From Pseudomonadota bacterium (GTDB taxonomy: Bacteria > Pseudomonadota > Alphaproteobacteria > Rhizobiales > Devosiaceae): 12,970 nt of DNA. The stretch is from NCBI GenBank assembly GCA_023415605.1, contig JAEZKB010000254.1:1-12970 (forward strand), written 5' to 3'. Both the position numbers and the translations under genes were made by a program. The notes beneath the pieces are model-generated. The model was not told the DNA's origin, made no database searches, and saw only the letters and a list, made by a program, of their open reading frames with translations. Shown in pieces: positions 12,306 through 12,970 of this stretch (position 1 is the first letter of the stretch; each line of letters starts with the position of its first letter).

Positions 12306-12970
12306 ATGGCCGAGCAGATGACGGGCGCGGAGATGGTGATAGCGGCGCTGAACGATCAGGGGGTCGAGCATATCTTCGGCTATCCCGGCGGCGCCGCCCT
12401 GCCGATCTATGATGCGATGTTCCAGCAGGACAAGGTGCAGCACATCCTGGTGCGGCACGAACAGGGCGCCGGCCACATGGCCGAAGGCTATGCCCGCTCG
12501 ACCGGCAAGGTCGGCGTGGTGCTGGTGACCTCGGGCCCGGGCGCGACCAATGTCGTCACCCCATTGACCGATGCGCTGATGGATTCCGTCCCGATCGTCG
12601 TCATCTCGGCGCAGGTGCCGACGACGCTGATCGGCACCGACGGGTTCCAGGAATGCGACACGGTGGGCATCACCCGCTCGTGCACCAAGCACAACTACCT
12701 GGTCAAGAACGTCGCCGACCTGCCGCGCGTGCTGCACGAGGCCTTCCACATCGCGCGGACGGGGCGTCCGGGTCCGGTGCTGGTCGATATCCCCAAGGAC
12801 GTGCAGTTTGCGCTCGGCACCTATTTCGGGCCTGAGGAGATCGCGGCGACGCGCCACCAGAGCTACCACCCGGCCACGGCCGGCGACACCCATGCCATCG
12901 AGCAGGCGGTGGAGCTGATGCTCAAGGCCGAGCGGCCGATCTTCTATACCGGCGGCGGCGTGGTCAATTC
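12306..12970 (+). CDS. ilvB: Acetolactate synthase large subunit (C-terminus off window)
   Basis: This thiamine-diphosphate enzyme makes 2-acetolactate from two pyruvates, or 2-aceto-2-hydroxybutyrate from pyruvate plus 2-oxobutyrate. It is the first common step of valine, leucine and isoleucine synthesis. The 221 codons present cover the N-terminal ThDP-binding (pyrimidine) domain and the beginning of the central domain, out of about 570-600 expected. Hallmarks are FGYPGGAALPIYDAM (24-38), RHEQGAGHMAEGYAR (50-64) with the cofactor-activating glutamate at E52, TSGPGATN, and GTDGFQECDTVGITRSCTKHN. ATG 12306 has AAGGAA seven nucleotides upstream. The upstream leader peptide and terminator indicate attenuation by branched-chain amino acid supply. 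The regulatory subunit gene ilvN (ilvH) is expected downstream, outside the window. The catabolic form is unlikely given this leader. Confidence 0.95.
   Translation, partial: MAEQMTGAEMVIAALNDQGVEHIFGYPGGAALPIYDAMFQQDKVQHILVRHEQGAGHMAEGYARSTGKVGVVLVTSGPGATNVVTPLTDALMDSVPIVVISAQVPTTLIGTDGFQECDTVGITRSCTKHNYLVKNVADLPRVLHEAFHIARTGRPGPVLVDIPKDVQFALGTYFGPEEIAATRHQSYHPATAGDTHAIEQAVELMLKAERPIFYTGGGVVN

Noticed and set aside
11829..12893. 354-codon minus-strand open frame
   Set aside because: It runs antisense through ilvB, the palindrome cluster and the attenuator; its middle is a translation of C/G-rich repeats.

Overview
The window is GC-rich DNA from a bacterial chromosome, most likely an alphaproteobacterium of the order Hyphomicrobiales (Devosia-like is my guess). 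The basis is base composition, codon use, the protein families and a cluster of C/G-rich intergenic palindromes; no rRNA or other marker fixes the taxon. I see no tRNA, rRNA, CRISPR array, transposase, integrase or phage gene. The content is mostly housekeeping and transport, with a patch of small uncharacterised genes at about 8.2-11.7 kb.

Left part (1-3.7 kb): a Bcr/CflA-type MFS drug exporter (minus strand, C-terminus cut by the window edge) is divergent from a TetR/AcrR repressor. Between them lie two copies of a TGGACA-N4-TGTCCA palindrome, 24 bp apart. The second copy covers the -35 box of a promoter that would start the repressor mRNA on its own ATG. The repressor converges on a 550-aa saccharopine dehydrogenase-like/DUF4166 protein, the two sharing a CTAG at their stops. 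The Shine-Dalgarno of the 550-aa gene lies in a perfect 11-bp hairpin beside its start codon.

Middle (3.77-8.1 kb): a Kup potassium transporter (minus), divergent from pdxJ (pyridoxine 5'-phosphate synthase), then an unknown 114-aa protein and an NAD(P)H-dependent FMN reductase-like flavoprotein (all plus). The flavoprotein gene is followed by two strong hairpins, the second a clear Rho-independent terminator.

Accessory patch (8.2-11.7 kb): a two-gene minus-strand unit (98-aa protein, then a 151-aa protein with two CxxC pairs), a divergent 85-aa hydrophilic protein, an exported 163-aa protein, and a second, truncated copy of the 98-aa gene's N-terminal module lying upstream of and in frame with the exported protein. 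A three-helix membrane protein (plus) then faces a small BRCT protein with a TerB-like N-terminal half (minus).

Right end (11.7-12.97 kb): a consensus-like promoter, a 15-codon leader peptide gene with consecutive Leu-Ile-Val-Val codons, a large leader stem-loop and a Rho-independent terminator, then a cluster of G/C-rich palindromes, then the start of ilvB (acetolactate synthase large subunit), cut by the window end. This reads as a ribosome-mediated attenuator controlling branched-chain amino acid synthesis and is the most informative regulatory element in the window. I did not find a convincing new multi-gene system; the more unusual items are the attenuator, the SD-occluding hairpin, the tandem operator with a leaderless promoter, and the duplicated small-protein module.
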